Assembly (NCBI GenBank): GCA_041486365.1
Contig: JBGPLH010000024.1
Location: 1-18,386, forward strand
DNA from: JBGPLH01 sp041486365 [NCBI: Thermodesulfobacteriota bacterium]
GTDB taxonomy: Bacteria > JAUYMQ01
DNA length: 18,386 bases
Reading direction: 5' to 3'
Shown here: positions 6,852-15,200 of the stretch, piece by piece
Position numbering within the stretch: the first letter of the stretch is position 1
Layout of the letters: the number at the start of each line of letters is the position of its first letter
Notes under the pieces: generated by a model
Databases searched by the model: none
Told to the model about the DNA's origin: nothing
The model's input: only the letters and a program-made list of their open reading frames with translations
Position numbers and translations under genes: made by a program

Positions 6852-7702
6852 CGGTCGAGGCCCTCCCGATCCGGATCGACTCCCGCGGCCTCCCGGAGGA
6901 GGAACGCGCCGACCGTGCGCAGCGCCTCCGCGGGGAGGCCGGTATGCCCCGCGTCGTACCAGAGGATCTCCTTCGGCGGCCGCGCCGCCTCGAAGAGATC
7001 CTCGGCGCACCGGCGCGGGATCAGATCATCCCGCGTGGCGTTCAGCATGAGGAGCGGCCGGGGACTGATCAGCGCCGCGTGGTACACGGGATCGATCGTC
7101 TGGGCGATCCGTTCCGCCCGATCACGGGCCCCCGGGTTCCTTGCCGGCGGGTACATCTGGAGGAAGTTGCCGCCCCCGACCACGAGCACGACCGCCTTCA
7201 CGCGCTCGTCGCGGGCGCAGAAAGCGGTCCCGACGATGGCGCCCTGGCTGAAGCCGACGAAGCCGAGCCTCCCCGTGTCGAGGTCGTCCCGGGAGCAGGC
7301 GTAGTCGACCGCGCGCATGGAGTCCAGCGCCGACTGCACGGCGGCGTTGCGGTTCGTGTAGGAGGTGTAGTTGTGAAAGCGTGGATCGCGGTCATCCCGC
7401 GCGCGGTCGCCGTGGTAGGGGCTGTCGATCGCGAGGGTGGCAAAACCGGCCTCGAGGAGCATCCGCGAGGTGGCGCGCACGTAGGACGCGTCCTTGCTCC
7501 CGGTCACTCCGTGGAGGATCAACGCGACCGGCGGCCGCCCGTCGCCCCGCGGACGCGTGAGCAGCGCGGGGACACGGTGCTCGTGCATCCCCGTGAACTC
7601 GACGCGCCACCGATCGAGCCGCCCATCTGACTTGAGGAGCTTCTCCTGCGCGGCAAGCGGCAGCTTCGGATCGTGCCGGTAGAATTCTCCCCGCCAGTCC
7701 AT
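6848..7702 (-). CDS. Alpha/beta hydrolase, dienelactone-hydrolase/esterase type
   Basis: A 284-residue alpha/beta hydrolase. The oxyanion-side strand VALILHGVTGSK holds His64-Gly65. The nucleophile elbow GFSQG carries Ser152, the acid is Asp225 or Asp226 in NATRDDLIP, and the base is His253 in DAGHTGLP. The N-terminal 50 residues and the segment between strands (AIDSPYHGDR) resemble prolyl-oligopeptidase/acetyl-xylan-esterase-like hydrolases acting on esters or amides of small molecules. No signal peptide is seen, so it is likely cytoplasmic. It is the first gene of the operon; the only nearby promoter hint is TATGAC on the minus strand at 7742-7747 with no good -35. The stop overlaps the DUF1499 GTG start by four bases. 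Confidence 0.88.
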   Translation of the reverse strand: MDWRGEFYRHDPKLPLAAQEKLLKSDGRLDRWRVEFTGMHEHRVPALLTRPRGDGRPPVALILHGVTGSKDASYVRATSRMLLEAGFATLAIDSPYHGDRARDDRDPRFHNYTSYTNRNAAVQSALDSMRAVDYACSRDDLDTGRLGFVGFSQGAIVGTAFCARDERVKAVVLVVGGGNFLQMYPPARNPGARDRAERIAQTIDPVYHAALISPRPLLMLNATRDDLIPRRCAEDLFEAARPPKEILWYDAGHTGLPAEALRTVGAFLLREAAGVDPDREGLDR

Positions 7703-7801
7703 CCCCGTGCCCCGTCTCCCGCCCCGCTCGCCCGGCCGGGAGTCATATCACGAAGTCCGCCCCGCCGCACGCGAAGGGGGTGCGGCCCCGGCCCGGCGCG
7801 G

Positions 7802-8389
7802 TCACCGCGCCAGGAAGGCCTCCAGCCTGGCCTTCACCCCGGGCCAGTCGTGGTCCGTCACGCTGAAGAAGACCGAATCGCGGACATACCCGTCGCGCAC
7901 GACCATGTGCTTGCGCAGCGTCCCCTCGCGCAGGGCGCCCAGCCGCTCGATGGCGGCCTGCGAGCGGAGGTTGCGGGCGTCGGTCTTGAGCTGCACGCGC
8001 ACCGCGCCCAGGTCCTCGAAGGCGTGGCGGAGCAGCAGGTACTTGCACTCGGTGTTCAGGGCGGTGCGCTGCCAGGGAGCGCCGATCCAGGTAGAACCGA
8101 TCTCGAGCGCCCGATCCGCGGGGCGGATGTCGAGGTAGCGCGTCGAGCCGGCGACGCACCCCGGACCACGCGCGACGATCGCGAAGGGGACCTCGCGCCC
8201 CTCCGCGGCGGCCGACAGCGCCTCCGCGATCCAGCCCCGCACGTCATCCACGTCCCGGAACGGACCGCGCGGGAGGTAGCGCCATATCTCCGGATCGCCC
8301 CCGGCGGCATGAAACCCATCCGCGTGCGCCGGCGCGAGCGGCTCGAGCCGGGCGTGAGTTCCTTCCAGGATCACGGGGCGGGGGTTCAT
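7802..8389 (-). CDS. GNAT acetyltransferase, RimJ/RimL-like
   Basis: From the ATG at 8389 the protein has 195 residues. It follows the Acetyltransf_3 pattern: ILEGTHARLEPLAPAHADGF at the start, PFAIVARGPGCVAGSTRYLDI for the central strands, and EIGSTWIGAPWQRTALNTECK where acetyl-CoA should bind. The closing KTDARNLRSQAAIERLGALREG is the N..S...I.rLG signature of RimJ/RimL enzymes. These transfer acetyl groups to N-terminal or small-molecule amines; the target is unknown. The gene lies 26 bases after the lipA stop, so it is probably on the lipA mRNA. The reading frame is open far upstream through lipA in another frame, but only the part from this ATG is GNAT. There is no clear ribosome site, so expression may depend on coupling to lipA. 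Confidence 0.88.
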   Translation of the reverse strand: MNPRPVILEGTHARLEPLAPAHADGFHAAGGDPEIWRYLPRGPFRDVDDVRGWIAEALSAAAEGREVPFAIVARGPGCVAGSTRYLDIRPADRALEIGSTWIGAPWQRTALNTECKYLLLRHAFEDLGAVRVQLKTDARNLRSQAAIERLGALREGTLRKHMVVRDGYVRDSVFFSVTDHDWPGVKARLEAFLAR

Positions 8390-8415
8390 CGGCGGGGACG
8401 CAGAGCGCGCGCGGC

Positions 8416-9336
8416 TCAGGAGATCACGGGCAGGCGGATCGCGGACGGATCCCTCGGCGCCGCGCCCGGCACGTGGGAGACCTGCTCGTCGGCGTGGTAG
8501 GAGGAGCGCACGAGCGGCCCGCTCTCCACGTGGCCGAAGCCCATGGCGAGGCCCTCGCGCGCGAGCGCCTCGAACTCCTCGGGCGTCCAGAAACGGCGCA
8601 CCGGCAAGTGCTCCGGGGACGGCCGCAGGTACTGGCCGATCGTGAGGATGTCGACGCCCGCCGCCTGGATGTGGCCCATCGTGGCGATCACCTCTTCCCG
8701 CGACTCGCCGTGACCGACCATGATGCCGGACTTGGTGAGGATGCCGGGTGCGTAGGCCTTCGCGTGGCGGAGCAGGCCCAGCGAGCGCTCGACCTTCGCG
8801 CCGCGGCGCACGATGGGGTAGAGCGACGGGACGGTCTCGACGTTGTGGTTCAGGATATCGGGGCGCGCGTCGAGCACGTGCTCGAGCGCCGGAAGGTTTC
8901 CAAGGAAATCGGGGACGAGCACCTCGATCCCGCAGCCGGGATGAATCTCGCGGAGGATCCGGATCACCTCGTGGAACGAATGCGCGCCGCCGTCCTCGAG
9001 ATCGTCGCGGTTCACGCTCGTGATGACGGCGTGTCGGAGGCCCAGTCGCCTGATCGACTCGGCCACCCGGCGCGGCTCGTCGGGGTCGTAGGCCCTGGGG
9101 CGCCCCGTCGCGATCCCGCAGAAGCCACAGGACCGGGTGCAGACGTCGCCGAGCATCAGGAAGGTGGCGGTGCGCCGGCTCCAGCAGTCGAAGATGTTGG
9201 GGCACTTCGCCTCCTCACAGACGCTGTGGAGGCGGTTCTCCCCCATGAGCCGCTTCAACTCCTGATACTCTTCCGTGAAGCGGCCCCGCACCTTGATCCA
9301 CGGGGGGAACTTCCGGCCGGAGGGCGTCTCGGGCAT
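8416..9336 (-). CDS. lipA: Lipoyl synthase
   Basis: A 306-residue radical SAM enzyme that inserts two sulfurs into octanoyl groups on lipoyl-dependent proteins. The auxiliary cluster motif is [13 protein letters not shown] (Cys40, Cys45, Cys51) and the radical SAM motif is CTRSCGFC (Cys66, Cys70, Cys73). The C-terminal RSSYHADEQ holds the serine that ligates the auxiliary cluster. Length and domain order are normal. The start at 9336 ([16 protein letters not shown]) is preceded by GAGAGG; an in-frame extension further upstream has no LipA character. No lipB is present beside it, so the octanoyl substrate must be supplied from elsewhere. It is the most conserved housekeeping gene in the window and the best marker for phylogenetic placement. 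Confidence 0.97.
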   Translation of the reverse strand: MPETPSGRKFPPWIKVRGRFTEEYQELKRLMGENRLHSVCEEAKCPNIFDCWSRRTATFLMLGDVCTRSCGFCGIATGRPRAYDPDEPRRVAESIRRLGLRHAVITSVNRDDLEDGGAHSFHEVIRILREIHPGCGIEVLVPDFLGNLPALEHVLDARPDILNHNVETVPSLYPIVRRGAKVERSLGLLRHAKAYAPGILTKSGIMVGHGESREEVIATMGHIQAAGVDILTIGQYLRPSPEHLPVRRFWTPEEFEALAREGLAMGFGHVESGPLVRSSYHADEQVSHVPGAAPRDPSAIRLPVIS

Positions 9337-9369
9337 GGGGCCTCTCGCTGTGGGGATAGATCGATTGCC

Positions 9370-9398
9370 AGAATAGCGGATGGCCCGGAGCCCGGCAA
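9370..9398 (-). promoter_or_regulatory. Promoter for lipA and the acetyltransferase
   Basis: On the minus strand TTGCCG (9398-9393) is separated by exactly 17 bases from TATTCT (9375-9370), each matching four of six consensus bases. The predicted start near 9363 gives a leader of about 27 bases that carries the GAGAGG ribosome site. This is the only AT-rich stretch in the gap. Confidence 0.45.
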
Positions 9399-9428
9399 TC
9401 TCGGCGCCGCGGGCGCGGAACCCGGATC

Positions 9429-10259
9429 TCAGAGCCCGGTCGCGCGGGATCCCTCGTCCGTGAAATGGTCGATGGCCTGGCGGGCCACGTCGGGGAAGTC
9501 GGTCACGATCCCGTCCACGCCGAGGTCGAGCAGGCGATCCATGTCGGCCCGGTGGTTCACCGTCCACACGTGCACCTCGACACCGGCCGCGTGCGCCGCG
9601 TGGACGAAGGCCTCCGTCACGAGATCCACGTCGTGCCAGCGCTCGGGCACCTGCAGCGCGATGCCCGGGGGCTCGTACTCCTTCCAGCGGTCCCGCGCGA
9701 GCGCGTCCATGAACGCAAGCGCGTCCTCCAGCGAGTAGCCCGTGGCCCCTCGCCAGGCCGACGCGCGGATGGCGTGCATGATCTCCGGCTTCTCCGCCGC
9801 GAGATTCACGATCGGCTCGCGGCCGTGGACTTTGAGCAGCTTCACGACGTCGTCCACGATGGACGGGGCTTCCTGCTTGATCTCGATGTTGAGGGGCGCG
9901 CCGGGGAAAGTCTCGACCAGCTCGAGGAGCGTGGGGATCCGGATTCCCTGCCCGCGCCAGGGGTGGATCTTTCCGTCCGGCGACCAGCGATGGCCGGCGT
10001 CGAGCTTCGCCAGTTCGGCGAGCGTCATCCGCGCGATGGGTCCCTGCCCCTCCGTCGTGCGATCGACCGTCGGATCGTGGCAGACAACGACGGTCCCGTC
10101 GCGCGTGCCGTGGACGTCCAGCTCCAGGATGTCCGCACCCATCTCGAGCGCCATCCGGAACGATTCAATCGTGTTCTCCGGCGCGTGTCCACCGGCCCCG
10201 CGGTGCCCGATGTTCCGCGGGCGCGGGCCCTCCAGAAAACGTGTCCGGACGCCTGCCAT
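9429..10259 (-). CDS. Glycerophosphodiester phosphodiesterase (GDPD family)
   Basis: From the ATG at 10259 the protein has 276 residues and the TIM-barrel GDPD motifs: [12 protein letters not shown] with catalytic His19 and Arg20 and metal-site Glu28, [11 protein letters not shown] with Glu46 and Asp48, and CHDP with the second catalytic His61. NIEIKQEA supplies later metal/substrate residues, and [29 protein letters not shown] closes the barrel. It hydrolyses glycerophosphodiesters from phospholipid turnover to glycerol-3-phosphate and an alcohol. No signal peptide is visible, so it is probably cytoplasmic. The chosen ATG has a very strong GGAGGAGAGGG just upstream; a start at 10298 would add 13 arginine-rich residues. 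A weak minus-strand TATTGT at 10295-10300 could be its -10. It is transcribed divergently from the metallo-hydrolase gene. Confidence 0.93.
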   Translation of the reverse strand: MAGVRTRFLEGPRPRNIGHRGAGGHAPENTIESFRMALEMGADILELDVHGTRDGTVVVCHDPTVDRTTEGQGPIARMTLAELAKLDAGHRWSPDGKIHPWRGQGIRIPTLLELVETFPGAPLNIEIKQEAPSIVDDVVKLLKVHGREPIVNLAAEKPEIMHAIRASAWRGATGYSLEDALAFMDALARDRWKEYEPPGIALQVPERWHDVDLVTEAFVHAAHAAGVEVHVWTVNHRADMDRLLDLGVDGIVTDFPDVARQAIDHFTDEGSRATGL

Positions 10260-10305
10260 CCCTCTCCTCCCCCCGCGTCGTCGCTCCGACCCGCACAATA
10301 GCCCG

Positions 10306-10317
10306 CCCGCGCGCGGG
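10306..10317. repeat. 12-bp GC-only palindrome in the divergent intergenic region
   Basis: CCCGCGCGCGGG is its own reverse complement. It sits in the 140-base gap between the divergent GDPD and metallo-hydrolase genes, where a shared operator could lie. In DNA this GC-rich, such a palindrome can arise by chance. Confidence 0.3.
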
Positions 10318-10340
10318 AAGCGACCGGGGAGGCCCCGCGA

Positions 10341-10370
10341 TTGACCTCCCCGGCCCGCCGCGACTAAGGT
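10341..10370 (+). promoter_or_regulatory. Promoter for the metallo-hydrolase gene
   Basis: TTGACC (10341-10346) is followed after 18 bases by TAAGGT (10365-10370). The start site would be near 10377, leaving about 23 bases with the GGAGGTG ribosome site before the ATG at 10400. Confidence 0.45.
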
Positions 10371-10399
10371 GGTCCACCCCTTTCCGTGGAGGTGCCACC

Positions 10400-11329
10400 A
10401 TGCGCGCCGTCGCCGCCGGTTTCGCCGCCCTGCTGCTTTTCGCCGCCGTCCCTTCCCTCGCCCAGGAGGACACCGCGTGGCGCAAGCCGCGGACGAGCCT
10501 CCGGCTCATGGTGATCGACACCGGACGCATCCCGATGCCGGACGCCTACGCCTGGAAGGGGGGCGGACCGACGAAGCGCAACTGGCCGATCCTGTGCTTC
10601 CTCGTCCGGCACCCGAAGGGCGACGTCCTCGTCGACACAGGACTCAATCCCGCCTTCGGGAACGGCAAGGAGATGGAATACGCGGGTTTGATCTATCCCG
10701 TCGCCAAGCTGATCTTCGACTTCCCCACGATGCGGCCGGGCCAGGAGGTCGGCGCGCAGCTCAAGACGCTGGGAGTCGACCCCGCCTCGCTCAAGGCGGT
10801 TGTCCTCACGCACGCCCACGTCGATCACATCGGCGGCCTCGCCACGATCCCCCCCAGCGTCCCGGTGTACGTCGGAGAGGGCGAGTTGGCGGAGTTCAAG
10901 ACCTGGAACGCGGATCTCAACGGCTTCCACAAGAAGGACATCGAGACGGGCCACAAGTTCCTGACGACGCCCTGGCAGGACGCGCCCGTTCTCGGGTTCG
11001 ATCGATCCTGGGACATCTTCGGAGACGGGTCGGTGGTCGTGCTCGAGGCGCCCGGGCACACGCCCGGCTCGCAGATGGTGCTCCTGAACCTCGACAACCA
11101 GCCGGTGCTGATCACGGGAGACGGGATCTACACGCATCGCAACTACGAGCTCCCCGCGCCCAAGGGCAAGATTTTCGCCCACCGCACCGACTGGAACGAC
11201 GAGAAGTCGATGGCGGAGATCATGAAGATCCGCGACATCCACGAGAAGCACCCGGAGGTGCTCATCCTCGCGAGCCACGACTGGGAGCAGGTCCCGAAGC
11301 TCCGCATCGCGCCGGACTTCTATCGCTAG
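10400..11329 (+). CDS. Exported metallo-beta-lactamase-fold hydrolase, AHL-lactonase-like
   Basis: The 309-residue product starts with a signal peptide (MRAVAAGFAALLLFAAVPSLAQ, predicted cleavage near residue 22), so it acts in the periplasm or outside. The metallo-beta-lactamase motif THAHVDHIGG supplies His138, His140, Asp142 and His143. GHTPGS supplies His220, TGD supplies Asp241 and SHDW supplies His293, a complete di-zinc site. The early strand LVDTGLNPAFG and the overall length resemble the N-acyl-homoserine-lactonase (AttM/AiiA-like) branch, which opens lactone rings. Other small-molecule hydrolases share this layout, so lactonase activity is an inference. The start is fixed by GGAGGTG and the signal peptide. 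Its stop faces the GST 2 gene across a strong hairpin. Confidence 0.85.
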   Translation: MRAVAAGFAALLLFAAVPSLAQEDTAWRKPRTSLRLMVIDTGRIPMPDAYAWKGGGPTKRNWPILCFLVRHPKGDVLVDTGLNPAFGNGKEMEYAGLIYPVAKLIFDFPTMRPGQEVGAQLKTLGVDPASLKAVVLTHAHVDHIGGLATIPPSVPVYVGEGELAEFKTWNADLNGFHKKDIETGHKFLTTPWQDAPVLGFDRSWDIFGDGSVVVLEAPGHTPGSQMVLLNLDNQPVLITGDGIYTHRNYELPAPKGKIFAHRTDWNDEKSMAEIMKIRDIHEKHPEVLILASHDWEQVPKLRIAPDFYR

Positions 11330-11352
11330 GATCGGGGAACCGGAAGGAAAGG

Positions 11353-11379
11353 AGCCGCCGTCCGTCCCGGACGGCGGCT
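11353..11379. terminator. Terminator hairpin between convergent genes
   Basis: A perfect 12-bp stem, AGCCGCCGTCCG / CGGACGGCGGCT, encloses the three-base loop TCC. It starts 23 bases after the metallo-hydrolase stop (+) and lies 7 bases past the GST 2 stop (-). Read on the minus strand it is followed by CCTTTCCTT, a short T-rich tail; the plus-strand tail (TGCTCGTT) is poorer. It probably ends the minus-strand transcript and may also stop the plus-strand one. Confidence 0.75.
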
Positions 11380-11386
11380 TGCTCGT

Positions 11387-12148
11387 TCAGGCGGCGATCT
11401 CCGCCGACGTGCCGCGATGGCGGCGATACATCTCGAGCGTCCAGGCGAAGGCGGGATGCTCCGCGAAGGTCTCGCGCCAGCGGACGGCGGCTTCGGGAGG
11501 CGAGGGGGGGAACGGATAGGGGAACTCCGGCGGAACGACGAGTGGCGCGCAGAGCGCGGCGGCGGTGAGATCGGCCACGCTGAAGTGGTCGCCCGCGAGG
11601 TATCCCGAGGGTTGCCGCTCCGCGGCGATCCGATCGAGGGCCGCCGCCGTCCTCGCGCGGCTCCTGGCGGCGGACTCCGCGTCGATCCCCATGTCGAGCG
11701 TCATCAAGGCGCCCATGGCCGGGAAGATCGCGCGGTAGAGGTGCCGGGTCCGGTCCGAGCACCCCACGGACAGGAGACTCGATGCGTAGTCGGTGTCGGA
11801 CAGGATCCCGAAGAAGACGGCCCGGCGCAGGTGCGGGCCCAGCTCCTCGTCGAACCATTCCTCCAGCTCCAGCGCGCGGCGGCGATCGGCGGGGTCCTTC
11901 GGGTACAGCGGTGGATCGGGCTTCATCCCTTCGAGCGCCTCGATGATCCGCGTCGAGTCCGGGATCGCCTTTCCATCGAGGATGAGGACGGGGACCTTCT
12001 TCTGTCCCGTGCGCAGCAGGACGACGGGCAGGTGCAAGCCGGCAAGGAGTGATCGCCGTTTGTGGGCGATTCCCTTGTAATCGAGCGCCCAACGGGCCTT
12101 CTCGTTGTAGTGCGACATGCGGAACTGCCAGAGCACCGGGTGCGCCAC
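11387..12148 (-). CDS. Glutathione S-transferase-like protein (GST 2)
   Basis: A 253-residue GST-fold protein starting at a GTG with GGAGG four bases upstream. The thioredoxin-like domain has SHYNEK (Ser12, Asn15), KVPVLI with cis-Pro53, and DST at 64-66 for glutathione binding. After LYPKDPADRRRALELEEWF comes the helical domain with YLAGDHFSVADLTAAAL. It shares with GST 1 the unusual S-H-[FY]-x-E-K loop and similar length, so the two are likely paralogues. Its second candidate catalytic position is Asn rather than Ser. It is the last gene downstream of the large cyclase regulator (65-base gap) and is followed by a hairpin terminator, so co-expression with that regulator is plausible. Confidence 0.84.
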   Translation of the reverse strand: MAHPVLWQFRMSHYNEKARWALDYKGIAHKRRSLLAGLHLPVVLLRTGQKKVPVLILDGKAIPDSTRIIEALEGMKPDPPLYPKDPADRRRALELEEWFDEELGPHLRRAVFFGILSDTDYASSLLSVGCSDRTRHLYRAIFPAMGALMTLDMGIDAESAARSRARTAAALDRIAAERQPSGYLAGDHFSVADLTAAALCAPLVVPPEFPYPFPPSPPEAAVRWRETFAEHPAFAWTLEMYRRHRGTSAEIAA

Positions 12149-12213
12149 GCGTCCTCCGTTGGATCGGGCCGCCCCGCGACCCGGCCTGGAATATTGCTTC
12201 CAGCCGCCTTCGC

Positions 12214-15200
12214 TCAGGATCCCTTCTCACCGATTTCCGACAGGAGACGCCCGGCGTGATTCGCGTCGTGGCGCAATCCGATCGTCCGGAAGATTGCGAG
12301 CCCCTCGCGGAGCGGAGCAACGGCTGCGCGTTTCTCGCCGCGACGCAGCGCGAGCTCCCCCGCCCCCGCGAGCGCCCAGCCCGTCGCCGAGCGGGAGCCT
12401 ATCGTCCGCGCGCCTTCCAGGGCCCGGGCGTACCGGTCCGCCGCCTCCGCGAAGCGCGCGGGTCCCTGGGCCATCATCACGTCCCCGAGCGCGATCTCGC
12501 AGAGCGCCTGCCGCAGTCGGCCTCCCGCCCGCCCGTGGCCCAGCAGCGCGATCCGCTCCGCCCGTTCCATCGCCCCCGCCGCGAGGAACGCCTGCACGAG
12601 GACGCGCGTGTTGGACGGTGAGTTTCCCGCTACCTGAATTCCCTGCTCCATCATGTCGAGATAGGGTGTCGCGTCCACGGGCTCGCCCATCTGGAGGCGC
12701 GACCGGAGCGCGAGGGCGGCGCCGGAGCGAACCGGCCCCACGTTGCCGATCTGCTCCGCCATCTCCGTGCCGAGATCCGCCCAGCGCTTCGCCTCCGCGT
12801 ACTCTGCCCGATCGAAATGGATGGCCGCGATCAGACCGGCGCTCCCGCCCTGCACGGTCCGGTTGGGCGCGCGCAGCGCCATGTCATAGGCCCGAGTGAC
12901 TTCCTCCCAGGCTGTCTCGCTCTCGTCGGACATGTGGAGAATCACGGCGCGCAGCCACACGCACGCGACGTAGAGATCCGAGAGCTTCTCGTCCTGACCC
13001 AGCCGCTCGAGCTCCTCCACCACCTCGTCGATCGCACGGCGTGCAAACTCGAACCGGCCGTCGATGAGATAGGAGAAAGCGAGCCCGCGCGTGATGCTCA
13101 GGGCCGGGAGCCGGAGACCCGCGCGCCGCGCCACGGCGAGCCCCTCCTCCGCGAGGGCGAGTCCCGCAACGAACTGATCCGGACCGCCCGAGCGCATGTT
13201 CAGGCCGTGGAGCGAGCAGAGCATGGCGAAGGACTCGTCGTCGCCGAGCGCGCGGGCCGTGCGAAGCCCCCACTCGGCGGCGCGCTGGGCCGACTCGGGG
13301 TTCTCCGTCCCATACAGGAACGACGTCCGGCACAGGCCGAGCACCACCTTGAGCGCGAGGCGCCGGAAGTCCTCGTCCGCGTAGGCAGGATCCTCGATCA
13401 CGGAGTCCGTGATCTCCCAGGCCTCCCGGAAGAGCCGCACGGCGGCCGGGTAGGACGGGATCCTTTCGGCCTGCAGCGCGGCGAGGGCGAGCGACTCGAT
13501 CGCCTTGCGGCGGTTGTCGCTTCTCGCATAGTGCCGCGCGACCAGCGCCAGGTGCTCGGGGCTCCCATCCCCCGCTTCGGTTTCGAGCAGCATCCCGATC
13601 CGTTCGTGCAGCCGGCGACGCTCGCGCAGCAATAGCCCCTCGTAGGCCACCTCCTGCGTCAGGCTCTCGCCGAAGCGGTACTCATCGCCCGAGAGGAGGT
13701 TCTTTCGGTGAACAACGCCCGCGCGCTCGATCGAATCGAGCTGCGCCGCCACGTCGATCCCCTCCCCCTCCAGCAGCCTCTCGACCTGGCCGCGTCCGAA
13801 CTGGCGGCCGAGCGTGGAGGCGACCTGCACCACGCGCTTCGCGCCGGGGCCGAGCCGATCGAGCCGTGCGGCCAGCAGCTCCTGCACCGTGTCGGGTATC
13901 CGGATCTCCTCCACGGGGCGCGTGACGCGCACGCCGCCGTTCTCGCAGACGAGCGAGCCTTCCTCGAAGAGGCCGCGCGTCAGCTCCTCCACGAAGAGCG
14001 GGTTCCCCTCGGCCTTCGCGCGGATCCGGCGCTCCAGCTCCTCCGGCAATCCGGCGCAGGCGATTGCTCGGATCATCTCCGTGGCCTCGTCGTCGGAGAG
14101 GCGACCCAGATTGAGCCGCGTGAAAGCCGCCTTCACGCGCCAGTCGAGCTGGAAGTCGGGGCGGTGGCTCACGACCTTCATCACCCGCGAGGTCACGAGG
14201 TGCGCGGCCGCCATCTCCAGCATCTCGCGCGACGATTCGTCGATCCAGTGGAGATCCTCGACGATCATGACCACCGGCGCCCGGCGGCTCTCGGCCAGCA
14301 CGAGCTGGGCCACCGCCTCGAAGGTCGCCCGTTTCATTTCATCCGCGGGCAGCTCCGGCAGATCGTCGACCGGGACGCTGAGGAGACGGCAAAGATAGGG
14401 GAACGCGTCGTCGAGGCCGCCGTCGATCGCCTGGAGCCCCCGCGCGATCTTCTCCACGGCGGTGTCGCGGGGATCGCCCGACTTGATGCCGAAGTGCTGG
14501 CGGAGCATGGCGGCGAAGGGGGCGTAGGGGATCGCCTGGGTGAGCGAGGAGCAGCGCCCCTCGAAGAACGTCACCGGGCGCGAATCGAGCCGCTGGCGGA
14601 ACTCGTAGAGCAGCCGCGACTTGCCGCTGCCCGCCTCGCCGACGATGGCCACGATCTGGGAGAGGTTCCCCTCGAGCCGACGGAAGCAGGCCTCCAACTG
14701 CGCCAGCTCCTCGTCGCGCCCGACGAGCTGCGTGAGTCCGCGCTCCGCAGCGACCGAGATGGAGGAGGCTTCCTCGCTCATGCAGACCACTTCCCAGGCC
14801 GGGATCGGCTCGCGCTTTCCCTTCACCTGGAAGGGCCCGGCCGGTCGCGTCGTGAAGAAGCCGCGGATGAGGCGCTCCGTCGCCTCGCTCACGAGGGTCG
14901 AGCCCGGCGCGGCGAGCGCCTGCAGCCGCGACGCCAGGTTCGTCGTGTCTCCTATCGCGGTGTAGTCCATCTTGAGATCGTTGCCCACGGTGCCGACGAC
15001 GACGGGCCCCGTGTGGATCCCGATCCGCGCCGAGAGCTCCAGGTCCTTCCGCGCGCGGAGCTTCTCATTCAGATCCGTCAGGCGCTCGTGGATCGCCAGG
15101 GCCGCGCGCACCGCGCGTTGCGGGGCGTCCTCGTGGGCGAGCGGCGCGCCGAAGAGCGCCATGAAGCCGTCTCCCGCGAGCTGGTTCACGATCCCCTCCA

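Noticed and set aside
8390-9205. A long N-terminal extension of the acetyltransferase running through lipA
   Set aside because: The extension is lipA read in another frame; the GNAT fold starts right after the ATG at 8389.
8473-9738. A plus-strand frame of over 400 codons opposite lipA
   Set aside because: lipA carries all its cluster-binding motifs on the minus strand; the opposite frame is compositionally biased and motif-free.
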